Part shown: positions 44,478 through 53,188 of the stretch, piece after piece
How positions within the stretch are numbered: position 1 is the first letter of the stretch
How the letters are laid out: each line of letters opens with the position of its first letter
Position numbers and translations under genes: made by a program
Notes under the pieces: model-generated
What the model saw: only the letters and a program-made list of their open reading frames with translations
The model's database searches: none
Told to the model about the DNA's origin: nothing
Source of the DNA: Streptomyces sp. NBC_01669
GTDB lineage: Bacteria; Actinomycetota; Actinomycetes; Streptomycetales; Streptomycetaceae
Reading direction: 5' to 3'
Assembly (NCBI RefSeq): GCF_026339735.1
Contig: NZ_JAPEQG010000001.1
Coordinates: 2,046,001-2,110,000 of the forward strand
DNA length: 64,000 nt

Positions 44478-44705
44478 CTACGCGGGCGCGGCCGAACGGC
44501 GACGCAGCGAGGGGTCGGTGAGCGCAGCCGGGTGGTAACCGGCGTCCCGCGCGGAGAGGTTGCGGCCACGCTCCCCCATCGGCTGGAGATGACCCGGTCG
44601 GAGCCCGGCGACCATCTCGTGGGCGCCGACCGCGCGGACCGCCGCCTCCACCTCGGTGCCGGTGGCGTCCGGGTGTCCGTATGCGATCGCCTCGTGGACG
44701 GTTCC
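44478..44705 (-). pseudogene. ABC-exporter ATPase fragment
   Basis: Reads GTVHEAIAYG, then EVEAAVRAVGAHEMVAGL, then GERGRNLSA, the stretch between Walker A and the signature motif of a multidrug-type ABC ATPase. ABC homology covers 44550-44705 and stops just where LSGGQ/LSAGQ should continue; an unrelated tail runs to TAG at 44478. Walker A, Walker B and the membrane domain are absent. It abuts a truncated TetR gene on the other strand. Confidence 0.7.
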
Positions 44706-45328
44706 GCTGCACCGGCACCGAGATCGCGGACGCGGAAGGCCTCGGAGCCGTGTCCATGCAGCGGGTCGCGGAGCAGCTCGGCAAGACGAAGATGTCGCTC
44801 TACCGATACCTGCCCGGCAAGGCGGAACTGATCGCCGTCATGGTGGAAACGGCGCTGGATGACGCACCGGAGGGCGGGGAGGATGACTGGCGGGCGCGCC
44901 TGACGGCCTGGTCGTACGGCCTGGTCGAGATGCTCCGCCGTCACCCCTGGCTACTGGAGGCGACGGTCGGCCCGCGCCTGATGGGCCCGAAGGAACTCGG
45001 CTGGATGGAGCGGGCCCTCTCCGCGCTGGACGGCACCGGGCTCACGGGCGCGGAGCGCATGGACGCGGTGGTGCTGCTCACCAGCCATGTTCGGGGCATC
45101 GCGCTCCAGAGCCGGGCGGCCGCCCCCTCCAGCGCACCGGAGGCCCAGCTCCTCGCCGCGCTCGGCACGGTGCTGCGGGACCACGGCGCGGACTACCCGC
45201 ACCTGGCCGCGGCGACGGCCTCCTCGGTCGGTTCCGGAACCCAGGGACAGGACCAGGCTCTGGAGTTCGGTCTTGACCGCATCCTGGACGGCCTGGAGGT
45301 CCTGATCGCCGAGCGCGCCCGGAGGTGA
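44681..45328 (+). pseudogene. TetR-family regulator lacking its N-terminus
   Basis: From about nt 44717 the sequence is a normal TetR: IADAEGLGAVSMQRVAEQLG, MSLYRYLPGKAELIAVMVE, then a ligand-binding C-terminal domain to 45328. The first 20-25 residues (helix 1) expected before IADAEGL are replaced by low-quality sequence derived from the abutting ABC fragment. TetR genes commonly sit divergent from ABC exporters, so a deletion removing both 5' regions explains the junction. DNA binding is probably impaired. It could still be translated from an alternative start. Confidence 0.7.
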
Positions 45329-45355
45329 TCCACCCGAGGGCCCGCAGCAACAGGA

Positions 45356-46372
45356 CTACTGCAGGGTCGTGACGGGCGGATGCCCGTACGAGTCGGTGCA
45401 CCGGTAGACCTGGAGTGTGTACCCCCGGCCGACGGTCACCATCGTGGGGCAGTCCCAGTCGGGATACGGCGGCCGGCCCGCGTCGTCCCTGTCCTCGACA
45501 GGACGCCAGCCACTGCTCTCGCCGTCCCATTCGCTGCTGTCGACGGTGAGGAGGGGGGCGACCGGGGCACCGCAGTCGCAGCGGACCTCCATCGGGTCGC
45601 AGAAGGTCCAGGGGGCGGACCAGCCGCCGACCTTCCAGCCCGGGGCGACCGACAGATCGCCCCGGTAGCCCAGCCCCTGCCTCTCACTCTGTTGCTGCTC
45701 CTTCTCCCATGCGTATATGCGATCGGTCAGCGCATGGTCCAGCTCATGGGCCGCCGGATACTCGACGACCCGCTCGGGGTGCAGGACGCACGGGGCAGGT
45801 ACGTAGTCGTCGAGGCCGACGAAGTCCGGCGCGGGCGGGTGGGCGAGGACGTCCCGCACACTGCCGGACTGCCGCCACCGCAGGTGCACGGCCGACGGCG
45901 AGTCCTCGATCTCCGTGAACGGGCACCACAGCACCTGCAGCATGTCCGTGCCGTCGGGACAGGGGAGGTCGGGAACATCCCGGGCGTAGAGCTGCGCCAG
46001 CGCGATCAGCGGCAGGGGCTCCGTCGGGAGCAGCGACGGGTCGTGTCCGGCGTGGATCCGGTCCACCACCGCCTGCTCGTCAGGGGTGAGCAGATTCGTC
46101 CGCGGCGGCCTGGGCCGCTGCCAGGCCTGCGTGAGGATGCGGCGGAGTGTGCGCACGTCCTCCAATGTCGTGAGCCGGTGCGGGTGATGGTCGTCGGCGC
46201 AGACCGGCCAGGCCTCGTCGGCCGGCCACAGCAACGGTCCGCCCACCGAGCTCTCGTGCACCGTGGGATCGCCCGGGGACGGATGAAGCCGGGTTGCCGT
46301 CCGTGCCATGCCCGCCAGCGCCGGAAAGACCGAGGCCACATCCCAAGGGCGCGGCGGTGTCGTACGTGTCAT
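45356..46372 (-). CDS. DUF1963-like hypothetical protein
   Basis: 338 residues from ATG 46372 with a strong SD (GGAGGAGGGG). It contains GGPLLWPADEAWPVC, LIALAQLYARDVPDLPCPDG and LQVLWCPF, resembling the YwqG/DUF1963 family. A Cys-containing C-terminal region (RCDCGAP) follows. No catalytic motif is recognised, and the role is unknown. It lies downstream of, and possibly co-transcribed with, the ArsR-SRPBCC gene's converging neighbours; no clear operon is evident. Confidence 0.7.
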   Translation of the reverse strand: MTRTTPPRPWDVASVFPALAGMARTATRLHPSPGDPTVHESSVGGPLLWPADEAWPVCADDHHPHRLTTLEDVRTLRRILTQAWQRPRPPRTNLLTPDEQAVVDRIHAGHDPSLLPTEPLPLIALAQLYARDVPDLPCPDGTDMLQVLWCPFTEIEDSPSAVHLRWRQSGSVRDVLAHPPAPDFVGLDDYVPAPCVLHPERVVEYPAAHELDHALTDRIYAWEKEQQQSERQGLGYRGDLSVAPGWKVGGWSAPWTFCDPMEVRCDCGAPVAPLLTVDSSEWDGESSGWRPVEDRDDAGRPPYPDWDCPTMVTVGRGYTLQVYRCTDSYGHPPVTTLQ

Positions 46373-46440
46373 GCTTCCCCTCCTCCTCGACAGCCCGCAT
46401 CCAAGCACGCCGCACCGACAGCCGGTCCGGAGGACCTGAC

Positions 46441-47256
46441 CTACTGATCCGGGTCGCAGACGAACCTGCCGCCCTCCAGCAGCGTCTTGAGCGTCGAGAG
46501 GATCATGACCCAGCCGTCGCTGACGCCTTCCAGCATCCTGCTGTCCGGGCTGTCGAAACCGTCGTGGGTGATGGTGAGCTTGATGCCCATCTCAGGCTCC
46601 TCGGCGGGCTCGATGTCAAAGGTGACCTTCGACCGCTCCTGGACCGCCTTCTCCCATTCCTCGTCCGAGGCGAAGCCGAACATCGCGCGGTGCATGGGCT
46701 GCAGGGTGTGCCAGGTGTACGAGAGCCGCTTGCCGGGCTCCGCCTCCAGGACCCGCTGGCCGACCTCCTCGAACTCGCCGTCCGGGTCCATCTTCCAGCG
46801 GACCGGCGCGCCGACCTCCCAGGTCGACTCGGGGCCGTAACCCCCCATGTAGATCTTGATGAACTCGGGGTCGATCAGCGCCTGGTAGAGCTTCTCGGCG
46901 GTGGTCTGGATGTAGGTGACGTAAACGAACTCGGGCTTGTCCATGACCGGTTGTCCTTCCAGCGTTTCCTTGAGACGGGAGAGCGCGGTCATCCGGCCGC
47001 GTTCGTACCGGCCGATCCAGCGGTCGGCCACTTCCTGGATGGGCACCGGGTTGAGGTAATGGAGCTTCTCCCGGCCCCTGCGGGCGGTGGAGACCAACAC
47101 GGCGGACTCCAGGACCGCCAGATGCTTGCTCACGGCCTGCCGGCTCATGGCCAGCCCTTCGCTCAGCTCGCGCAGTGTCTGCCCACCGCGCGCGTTGAGC
47201 CGGTCGAGTAGCTGTCGACGGCTGGGGTCGGCGAGCGCCTTGAATATCGCGTCCAT
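46441..47256 (-). CDS. ArsR-family HTH/SRPBCC (AHSA1) fusion regulator
   Basis: 271 residues. The N-terminal ArsR winged helix (about 1-95) has AIFKALADPSRRQLLDRL and the recognition helix GLAMSRQAVSKHLAVLESA. The C-terminal SRPBCC/AHSA1 ligand-binding domain (about 105-260) has YIQTTAEKLYQALIDPEF and GGYGPESTWEVGAPVRWK. It lacks the cysteines of metal-sensing ArsR proteins, so it probably senses a hydrophobic ligand. A perfect 20-bp palindrome lies 50 bp upstream, consistent with autoregulation. The ATG at 47256 is preferred, with GGAGGGG upstream. Confidence 0.88.
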   Translation of the reverse strand: MDAIFKALADPSRRQLLDRLNARGGQTLRELSEGLAMSRQAVSKHLAVLESAVLVSTARRGREKLHYLNPVPIQEVADRWIGRYERGRMTALSRLKETLEGQPVMDKPEFVYVTYIQTTAEKLYQALIDPEFIKIYMGGYGPESTWEVGAPVRWKMDPDGEFEEVGQRVLEAEPGKRLSYTWHTLQPMHRAMFGFASDEEWEKAVQERSKVTFDIEPAEEPEMGIKLTITHDGFDSPDSRMLEGVSDGWVMILSTLKTLLEGGRFVCDPDQ

Positions 47257-47306
47257 CGCCGCCACCCCTCCCACCGCCTCTCTGCCGTCCCGTCCCACCT
47301 CACCAT

Positions 47307-47326
47307 AGGCAACCTTTTGGTTGCCT
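47307..47326. promoter_or_regulatory. perfect palindromic operator upstream of the ArsR-SRPBCC gene
   Basis: AGGCAACC-TTTT-GGTTGCCT, 8-bp arms around an AT-only centre, 50 bp from the start codon. Confidence 0.75.
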
Positions 47327-47557
47327 GTCGAGCAGCGACCCGACCGGGTCTCCGACCTGCACAACCTCTGGAACGCCGGCGACGTGCGCTTCGCCTACCG
47401 CAACCCCGGACCGCACACCGGCGGGCACTTCGCGTTCCGCACCGTCCTCGGCCACTTCAGGGTCGGTGACTTCAAGGTCAGCGAACTCGCGGCCAGGTGG
47501 AGGAGCCCGAGTACGGGCCCGGGGGTCGTCGGAGCGTTTTCCGGAATTAACCTCTGA
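47321..47557 (+). other. unassigned open stretch, possible gene fragment
   Basis: A frame reading VSDLHNLWNAGDVRFAYRN...GGHFAFRTVLGHFRVGDFK has protein-like composition but no family I recognise, no SD and a start overlapping the palindrome. It may be the remnant of a larger gene. The rest of 47257-47626 holds the operator and the nuclease leader. Confidence 0.3.
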
Positions 47558-47595
47558 TGCCTTGTCACAGCCAGGTCTACGCGCATAGCTTGTGG

Positions 47596-47617
47596 CCCCT
47601 CATCACACTTTGAGGGG
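47596..47617 (+). promoter_or_regulatory. leader hairpin covering the nuclease ribosome-binding site
   Basis: CCCCTCA (47596-47602) pairs with TGAGGGG (47611-47617) around an 8-nt loop. The AGGGG in the 3' arm is the only SD for the GTG at 47627. Confidence 0.5.
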
Positions 47618-47626
47618 CAGCTCACC

Positions 47627-50032
47627 GTGCACATATCCAGACCTCGTTCCATCCTGCTGGCCGGCGCGGTCGCCGTGACCCTCTCGGCGACCGCGCTGCC
47701 TGCCGCTTTCGCGGCCCCGTCCTCGACCGCCGTGATCTCCGAGGTGTACGGGGGCGGGGGCAACTCGGGTGCGACGCTCACCCGCGACTTCGTCGAACTG
47801 GCCAATGCCGGCTCGGCCGCGTACGACCTCTCGGGCTTCAGCGTCCAGTACCTGCCCGGCACGCCGTCCGCAGGTTCGCTCTGGCAGGTCTCCGCGCTGA
47901 CCGGGTCCGTCGCGCCCGGCGGCCGCTACCTGGTCGCCCAGGCCGCGGGCACCGGCGGCACCGCCGCACTGCCCACGCCGGACGCGACCGGCACCGTGGC
48001 GATGTCCGCGACCAGCGGCACCGTCGCCCTCGTCTCCGGAACCACCCCGCTGACCTGCAAGACCGCGGCCGACTGCGCCGCCGACACCCGCATCGTGGAC
48101 CTCGTCGGCTACGGCTCCGCGGTCGTGCGGGAAGGCAGTGGCCCGGCTGCGGGTGCCTCCGCCACCGCCTCCGTGGCGCGCGGTACGTCGCTCGCCGACA
48201 CCGACAACAACGCCGCCGACCTGGCCGCGGGCGCCCCGACTCCGGTCAACGCGGCCGGTGAGACGTCCGGCGGAGCGGGCCCCGGCGACCCCGGGAACCC
48301 GACCGAGCCCGGCACCGTGCGGGTGCACGACATCCAGGGCACCACCCGTGTCTCGCCGCTGAACGGCCAGTCGGTGACCGGCGTCCCCGGCATCGTCACC
48401 GGCGTGCGGACCACCGGTTCGCGCGGCTTCTGGATCCAGGACGCCACGCCGGACGCGGACGCCCGTACCAGCGAAGGTGTCTTCGTCTACACCGGCTCCA
48501 CCGCACCGTCGGTCGCCGTGGGCGACTCCGTGCTGGTCAGCGGCAAGGTGGACGAGTACTACCCGTCGACCACCACCCAGTCGATCACCGAGATCACCGC
48601 CCCCAGGGTCACGGTCCTGTCGTCGGGCAACGCGCTGCCCGCGCCGGTCGTGCTCGACGCGACGTCCGTGCCCGACGCGTACGTCCCCTCGGCAGGCGGC
48701 GGTTCGGTCGACGCGCTGGCCCTCGACCCGGCGACGTACGCCCTCGACCTGTACGAGTCGCTCGAAGGCGCCCGCGTACAGATCGCCGACACCCGGGTCA
48801 CGGGTGCGACGACCGCGTACGACGAGGTCTGGGTGACGGTCAAGCCGAACGAGAACCCGACGCGGCGCGGCGGCACGCTCTACTCCTCGTACACCGACCA
48901 GAACACCGGTCGCATCAAGGTGATGTCGCTGGACACCACCCGCCCCTTCCCCGTCGCGAACGTGGGCGATGAGCTGTCCGGCACCACCACCGGTGTCATG
49001 GACTACGCCTCCTTCGGCGGCTACAACCTCCAGGCGACCGAGCTGGGCACGCTCACCGACCACCACCTGCGGCGCGAGGTCACCCGGAAGCAGCGGGACA
49101 AGGAGCTCGCGGTCGCCACGTACAACGTGGAGAACCTGGACGCGCTCGACGAGCAGGCCAAGTTCGACACGCTCGCCGCGGGCGTCGCGGTCAACCTCTC
49201 CTCCCCCGACATCGTGTCGCTGGAGGAGATCCAGGACGACAACGGTGCGGTGAACGACGGCACGGTCGGCTCCGAGGCGACGCTCAAGCGGTTCACCGAC
49301 GCGATCGTCGCGGCGGGCGGTCCGCAGTACGCATGGCGCTACATCGCCCCCGTGGACGGCAAGGACGGCGGCGAGCCCGGCGGCAATATCCGTAACGTCT
49401 TCCTCTTCAACCCCGAGCGCGTCGACTTCGTGGACCGCGCGGGCGGCGATGCGACCACCCCCGTGACCGCCGTCAAGACAAAGAAGGGCGTCACTCTCTC
49501 GGCGTCGCCCGGCCGCATCGCCCCGACCAACGACGCGTGGGCGGACAGCCGCAAGCCCCTGGTCGGCGAGTTCCGCTTCCACGGGAAGCCGGTGTTCGTC
49601 ATCGGCAACCACTTCACCTCCAAGGGCGGCGACCAGCCCCTGCACGGCCGCTACCAGGAGCCGAAGCGAAGCTCGGAGACGAAGCGCGTCAAGCAGGCGA
49701 CGGAGGTCAACACCTTCGTCACGTCGCTGCTGGCGGCGGACAAGTCGGCGCGGGTCATCACCCTCGGGGACCTCAACGACTTCGCGTTCTCGCCGACGAT
49801 GGACGCGCTGACCGACGGCCAGGTGCTCAAGCCGCTGATCACCACGCTGCCGGAGGACGAGCAGTACAGCTATGTGTACGAGGGCAACTCGCAGACGCTG
49901 GACCACATCCTGACCAGCCCCGGCGTGTACCGCTTCGACTACGACGTGGTGCACATCAACGCGGAGTTCGCCGACCAGGCGAGCGACCACGACCCGCAGA
50001 TCGTGCGCGTGGACGTGAACGCACGGGACTGA
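47627..50032 (+). CDS. ExeM/NucH-type secreted endonuclease with lamin-tail domain
   Basis: 801 residues from GTG 47627. Signal peptide (ILLAGAVAVTLSATALPAAFA), then a lamin-tail domain (about 35-150: VISEVYGGGGNSGATLTRDFVELAN), a Gly/Pro linker, an OB-like segment, and an exonuclease-endonuclease-phosphatase domain (about 490-800). Catalytic marks of the latter are ATYNVENL, SLEEIQDD (Glu), VIGNHFTSKGGD, TLGDLNDF and the terminal SDHDPQIV. It degrades extracellular DNA, probably for nutrient or phosphate scavenging. A strong terminator follows. Confidence 0.93.
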   Translation: MHISRPRSILLAGAVAVTLSATALPAAFAAPSSTAVISEVYGGGGNSGATLTRDFVELANAGSAAYDLSGFSVQYLPGTPSAGSLWQVSALTGSVAPGGRYLVAQAAGTGGTAALPTPDATGTVAMSATSGTVALVSGTTPLTCKTAADCAADTRIVDLVGYGSAVVREGSGPAAGASATASVARGTSLADTDNNAADLAAGAPTPVNAAGETSGGAGPGDPGNPTEPGTVRVHDIQGTTRVSPLNGQSVTGVPGIVTGVRTTGSRGFWIQDATPDADARTSEGVFVYTGSTAPSVAVGDSVLVSGKVDEYYPSTTTQSITEITAPRVTVLSSGNALPAPVVLDATSVPDAYVPSAGGGSVDALALDPATYALDLYESLEGARVQIADTRVTGATTAYDEVWVTVKPNENPTRRGGTLYSSYTDQNTGRIKVMSLDTTRPFPVANVGDELSGTTTGVMDYASFGGYNLQATELGTLTDHHLRREVTRKQRDKELAVATYNVENLDALDEQAKFDTLAAGVAVNLSSPDIVSLEEIQDDNGAVNDGTVGSEATLKRFTDAIVAAGGPQYAWRYIAPVDGKDGGEPGGNIRNVFLFNPERVDFVDRAGGDATTPVTAVKTKKGVTLSASPGRIAPTNDAWADSRKPLVGEFRFHGKPVFVIGNHFTSKGGDQPLHGRYQEPKRSSETKRVKQATEVNTFVTSLLAADKSARVITLGDLNDFAFSPTMDALTDGQVLKPLITTLPEDEQYSYVYEGNSQTLDHILTSPGVYRFDYDVVHINAEFADQASDHDPQIVRVDVNARD

Positions 50033-50045
50033 TCCCGTACAGCCC

Positions 50046-50080
50046 GAGGGGGGCCGCCCGGTCAACGGGCGGCCCCCCTC
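50046..50080 (+). terminator. terminator of the secreted nuclease gene
   Basis: Perfect 15-bp stem (50046-50060 with 50066-50080), GTCAA loop, 14 nt past the stop. Confidence 0.92.
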
Positions 50081-50114
50081 TGTTCGACCGGTCGTATCGC
50101 TGTCATCCCCGCCC

Positions 50115-51254
50115 ATGAGCGCCGGACCGATACGCCCGAGCAGCACCGCGCACACCGTGCTGCACCCCGTCACCCCTGCCCGGATCAGCGGCGACTTCAC
50201 CGGGGACTTCCCGTTCCAGGACTCCGACGTCCACAAGTGGCTGGAGGCGGCGTCCTGGCAACTGGCCGACCCCGACGCGACGGGAGACGGCCGGCTCGCC
50301 TCCGATGTGGACCGGCTGACCGCGCTGCTCGGCGCGGCCCAGGACCCGGACGGCTATCTGCAGACGTACTACCAGGTCGCCCGCCCCGGGCTGCGGTGGC
50401 AGGAGCTGGACTGGGGCCATGAGCTCTACTGCGCCGGGCACCTCATCCAGGCGGCCGTGGCCCACCACCGTTCCACGGGCGGACGCGAACTCCTCGCCAT
50501 TGCAGAGAGGTTCGCCGCCCACATCGACTCCGTCCTCGGTACGGACCGGCGCGTCGACGGCGTCTGCGGGCACGCTCTTCAACGGATTCCTCGCCGGGGC
50601 GGGGCTCGACGGGAACAGCTGGCTGTATGTCAACCCGCTCCAGGTCCGGGAGGGGTACGAGGGCCACCGCGACGACCAGTCCGCTCGCCGCACCCCTTGG
50701 TTCCGGTGCGCCTGCTGCTCGCCGAACGTGATGCGACTGCCGGCCTCGCTCCCGCACTACGTCGCGAGCACCGGCGCCGACCGGGAGGGCGTACAGCTGC
50801 ACCAGTACGCGACGGGGACGTACGGGCCCGTGTCGGTACGGACCGGCTACCCGTGGGACGGGCGCATCGCCGTGACCGCCGTCCGACCCGGCACCTGGAC
50901 GCTCTCCCTGCGCATCCCCGCCTGGTGTTCCGGCGCCACACTGGACGGTGCGCCCGTCGCTGCCGAGGCGGCTGGCTGCGGGTGCGCCGCCACTGGCAGC
51001 GGGGCGAGACCGTCGTGCTCCATCTGCCGATGGAACCGCGGCTGACCCGCCCCGACCCGCGCGTCGACGCGGTGCGCGGCTGCGTCGCGATCGAGCGCGG
51101 GCCCGTCGTGTACTGCCTGGAGTCCGCCGACCAGACCCGGCGCCTGGACGCGGTGGCCCTCGACCGGGAGGCCCCGCTCAGGGCCGACCACCGACGTGAA
51201 CTGCTGGGCGATGTCACAGTGGTGACGGCTGGTGAGCTGACCGCGGTGCCGTAA
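50115..51254 (+). pseudogene. GH127 beta-L-arabinofuranosidase remnant
   Basis: The 5' part (50115 to about 50570) matches the GH127 N-terminus: FPFQDSDVHKWLEAASWQLA, DGYLQTYYQV, ELYCAGHLIQAAVAHH. The frame then shifts +1, and about 50580-50970 matches a later region: GTLFNGFLAGAGLDGNSWLYVNPLQV, FRCACCSPNVMRLPASLPHYV. A second shift near 50970 returns to the first frame for the C-terminus: LRVRRHWQRGETVVLHLP, VDAVRGCVAIERGPVVYCLE. The segment between VDGVCGH and GTLFNGF, normally well over 100 residues and containing catalytic-domain core, is missing. Family proteins are about 640 residues, so this is a decayed gene. Confidence 0.85.
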
Positions 51255-51552
51255 GCGGTATGGGCGAACCGGGGGGCCGGAGCCATGCGCGTATGGATCC
51301 CGACGGCGTAGCCGGCCTGCTCCCGGCTCGCCGCGGGAATCGGTGCGTCCACGGTGTGGGCATGTACTCACCGTGTCGTGCTCGCCCGCGAAGACCGGCC
51401 CGGCTCGGGCCGTGTGCGCCGAGGTCGGTGGCGACGCCGCCGGCGGCGCCGTTGACGACGGTGAGACCCCTCGGTTCCGCACGGACGGGAGCCGGACGGC
51501 GCCGGCCAACGGGCCTCCCCCTGCCGGAGCTTCGCCCGTACACTCCGCGATC
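51255..51552. other. intergenic region without a supportable gene
   Basis: No complete gene, hairpin or family resemblance that I can defend. Confidence 0.4.
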
Positions 51553-52284
51553 ATGACCATCGAAACGGTTCAGACCGCCGAGTCCGCGACCGACGGACCC
51601 GCCCTCTTCGCAACGATGTCCACCATGCGCGCCATGCGCCGCCTCAAGCCGGAGCCCGTGCCGGAGGAGACGCTGGAGCAGCTCGTACAGGCGGCCGTCT
51701 GGGCTCCCAGCGGCGGCAACATGCAGTGTTACGAGTACGTGGTGGTGACGGATCGTGAGGTGATGATCCGTCTGGCGCCGCTGTGGAAGAGGTGTGTGGA
51801 CGCCTATCTGGCGACCACCGGGAAACACGCGCCGAAGGGCATGGACGACGCCGCCTACGGGCGGATGGTCGCCGCGATCGAGTACCAGCGTGACCACTTC
51901 GCCGATACGCCCGCGCTGATCGTCCCCTGTTACCGGTTCCCGGAGCCGCGGATCGAGGAGGAGGGACTGGTGGCCTACGCGCAGGCGCTCGGTCCGGCGG
52001 GGACCGAGCACATGATGAACACGCAGACGCGGTTCCAGGCGCTCGCCGAGGGTTCCTGCGTCTACCCGGGTGTGCAGAACATCCTGTTGGCCGCGCGAGG
52101 GCTGGGGCTCGCGGCGAACATCACCATCTGGCATCTGATGCTGGAGCAGGAGTGGAAGGAAGCCCTCGGCATCCCGGAGGACATGCAGACCTTCGCCGCG
52201 ATTCCGGTGGGGTGGCCGCAGGGCAACTTCGGGCCGGTGCGACGGCGCCCGGTGGCCGACGTCATCCACCGCGACCGCTGGTAG
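51553..52284 (+). CDS. nitroreductase-family flavoenzyme
   Basis: 243 residues. The FMN-binding N-terminal block STMRAMRRLKPEPVPEE and WAPSGGNMQCYEYVVV, and the C-terminal GVQNILLAARGLGLAANITIW, are typical of nitroreductase/FMN reductase folds. It reduces nitro- or quinone-type substrates with NAD(P)H as a homodimer. Some relatives have different roles, and the substrate is unknown. ATG 51553 is preceded by no strong SD. The IclR regulator gene follows 107 bp downstream on the same strand. Confidence 0.88.
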   Translation: MTIETVQTAESATDGPALFATMSTMRAMRRLKPEPVPEETLEQLVQAAVWAPSGGNMQCYEYVVVTDREVMIRLAPLWKRCVDAYLATTGKHAPKGMDDAAYGRMVAAIEYQRDHFADTPALIVPCYRFPEPRIEEEGLVAYAQALGPAGTEHMMNTQTRFQALAEGSCVYPGVQNILLAARGLGLAANITIWHLMLEQEWKEALGIPEDMQTFAAIPVGWPQGNFGPVRRRPVADVIHRDRW

Positions 52285-52379
52285 GAACCGGGAACGGCCG
52301 ACCCCGCGCCCGCCGGGACGGGACCGGCCGACAGCGGCGGCGGCCTCCCGGCGGACGACGGCGCGGTGCGGACACGCCC

Positions 52380-52385
52380 TAGGAT
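52380..52385 (+). promoter_or_regulatory. -10 box of a leaderless IclR gene
   Basis: TAGGAT ends 6 nt before the GTG at 52392 with no SD present, suggesting a leaderless transcript. Confidence 0.6.
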
Positions 52386-52391
52386 TGCCGG

Positions 52392-53093
52392 GTGAGCGAC
52401 AAGCCGGTTCCCGACAAGACCTCCTCCCGCACCACCGGGTCCCAGACCCTGGCCCGGGGCCTGACCACGCTCGGGCTGGTGGCCGGGACGCCGCACGGGC
52501 TCACGGTGCAGGACGTGGCGGACCGCCTGGGCGTGCATCGCACCATCGCGTACCGCATCCTGACCACCCTGGCGGAGTTCCGGCTGGTGTTCCGGGGCGC
52601 GGACGGCCGCTACCGGGCGGGGTCCGGCACCGCCGCGCTGGCGCGTGGCTATGCGGCCGGGATCCGGGAGGCGTCGCTGCCGGTGCTGCGGCGGACCGCC
52701 GACGAGCTGAGGGCCACGGTCGCGCTGATCGCCGCGGAGGGTGACGACGCGGTGGCGGTGGCGGTGGCGGAGCCGCAGTCGGTGGACTACCACCTCTCCT
52801 ACCGGGTCGGCAGCCGCAACCCGATCGGGGTCGGCGCGGCCGGTCTGGCGCTGGCCTCGTTCCGGGCACCGTCGCCGGACGATTCGGCCGAGCTCGCCGA
52901 GGTGCGCGAGCGCGGGTACGCCATGACGTTCGGCCGGGTGGAGCCGGGTGCCTTCGGGGTGGCCGTGCCGCTGCGTTCGGCCGATCCGGCGATGCAGCTG
53001 TGCGTCAACCTGATCACTACCCGGGAAGAGGTGGCGCGCGCCTCGGTCACCGGCATGCTGGCCGCCGCCGAGGAGCTCTCCCGTAGCGTCTGA
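52392..53093 (+). CDS. IclR-family transcriptional regulator
   Basis: 233 residues. An N-terminal winged helix (QTLARGLTTLGLVA, LTVQDVADRLGVHRTIAYRILTTL) is followed by an IclR effector domain (LPVLRRTADELRATVALIAAEG, VGSRNPIGVGAAGLALASF). It probably controls degradation genes, perhaps the aldolase-containing pathway of which only a remnant survives directly downstream, or the nitroreductase upstream. The ligand is unknown. It also belongs to the family of known allantoin/glyoxylate repressors, but its position gives no direct link to the operators at 19.7 and 30 kb. Confidence 0.9.
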   Translation: MSDKPVPDKTSSRTTGSQTLARGLTTLGLVAGTPHGLTVQDVADRLGVHRTIAYRILTTLAEFRLVFRGADGRYRAGSGTAALARGYAAGIREASLPVLRRTADELRATVALIAAEGDDAVAVAVAEPQSVDYHLSYRVGSRNPIGVGAAGLALASFRAPSPDDSAELAEVRERGYAMTFGRVEPGAFGVAVPLRSADPAMQLCVNLITTREEVARASVTGMLAAAEELSRSV

Positions 53094-53098
53094 CCCAA

Positions 53099-53188
53099 AG
53101 GCTGTCCCGTCATCTCATCCCTGGCGGGCGCACGAAGGCAGCTACGGCACCTCGCTGCGTTGCCGGAACGCCCGAATACACCCCGTAT
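53099..53188. repeat. truncated copy of the dispersed palindromic element
   Basis: Matches the left half of the 25660-25820 element (same GCTGTCCCGT end and same core CAGCTACGGCACCTCGC), ending at CCCCGTAT where the aldolase remnant begins. The right inverted end is absent. Confidence 0.7.

Noticed and set aside
47603..50236. Long minus-strand frame opposite the secreted nuclease
   Set aside because: Val/Arg/Gly shadow; the plus strand carries signal peptide, lamin-tail and nuclease motifs.
51255..51552. Possible gene fragment between the GH127 remnant and the nitroreductase gene
   Set aside because: Several short frames exist, but none gives a recognisable motif; any family name would be a guess.
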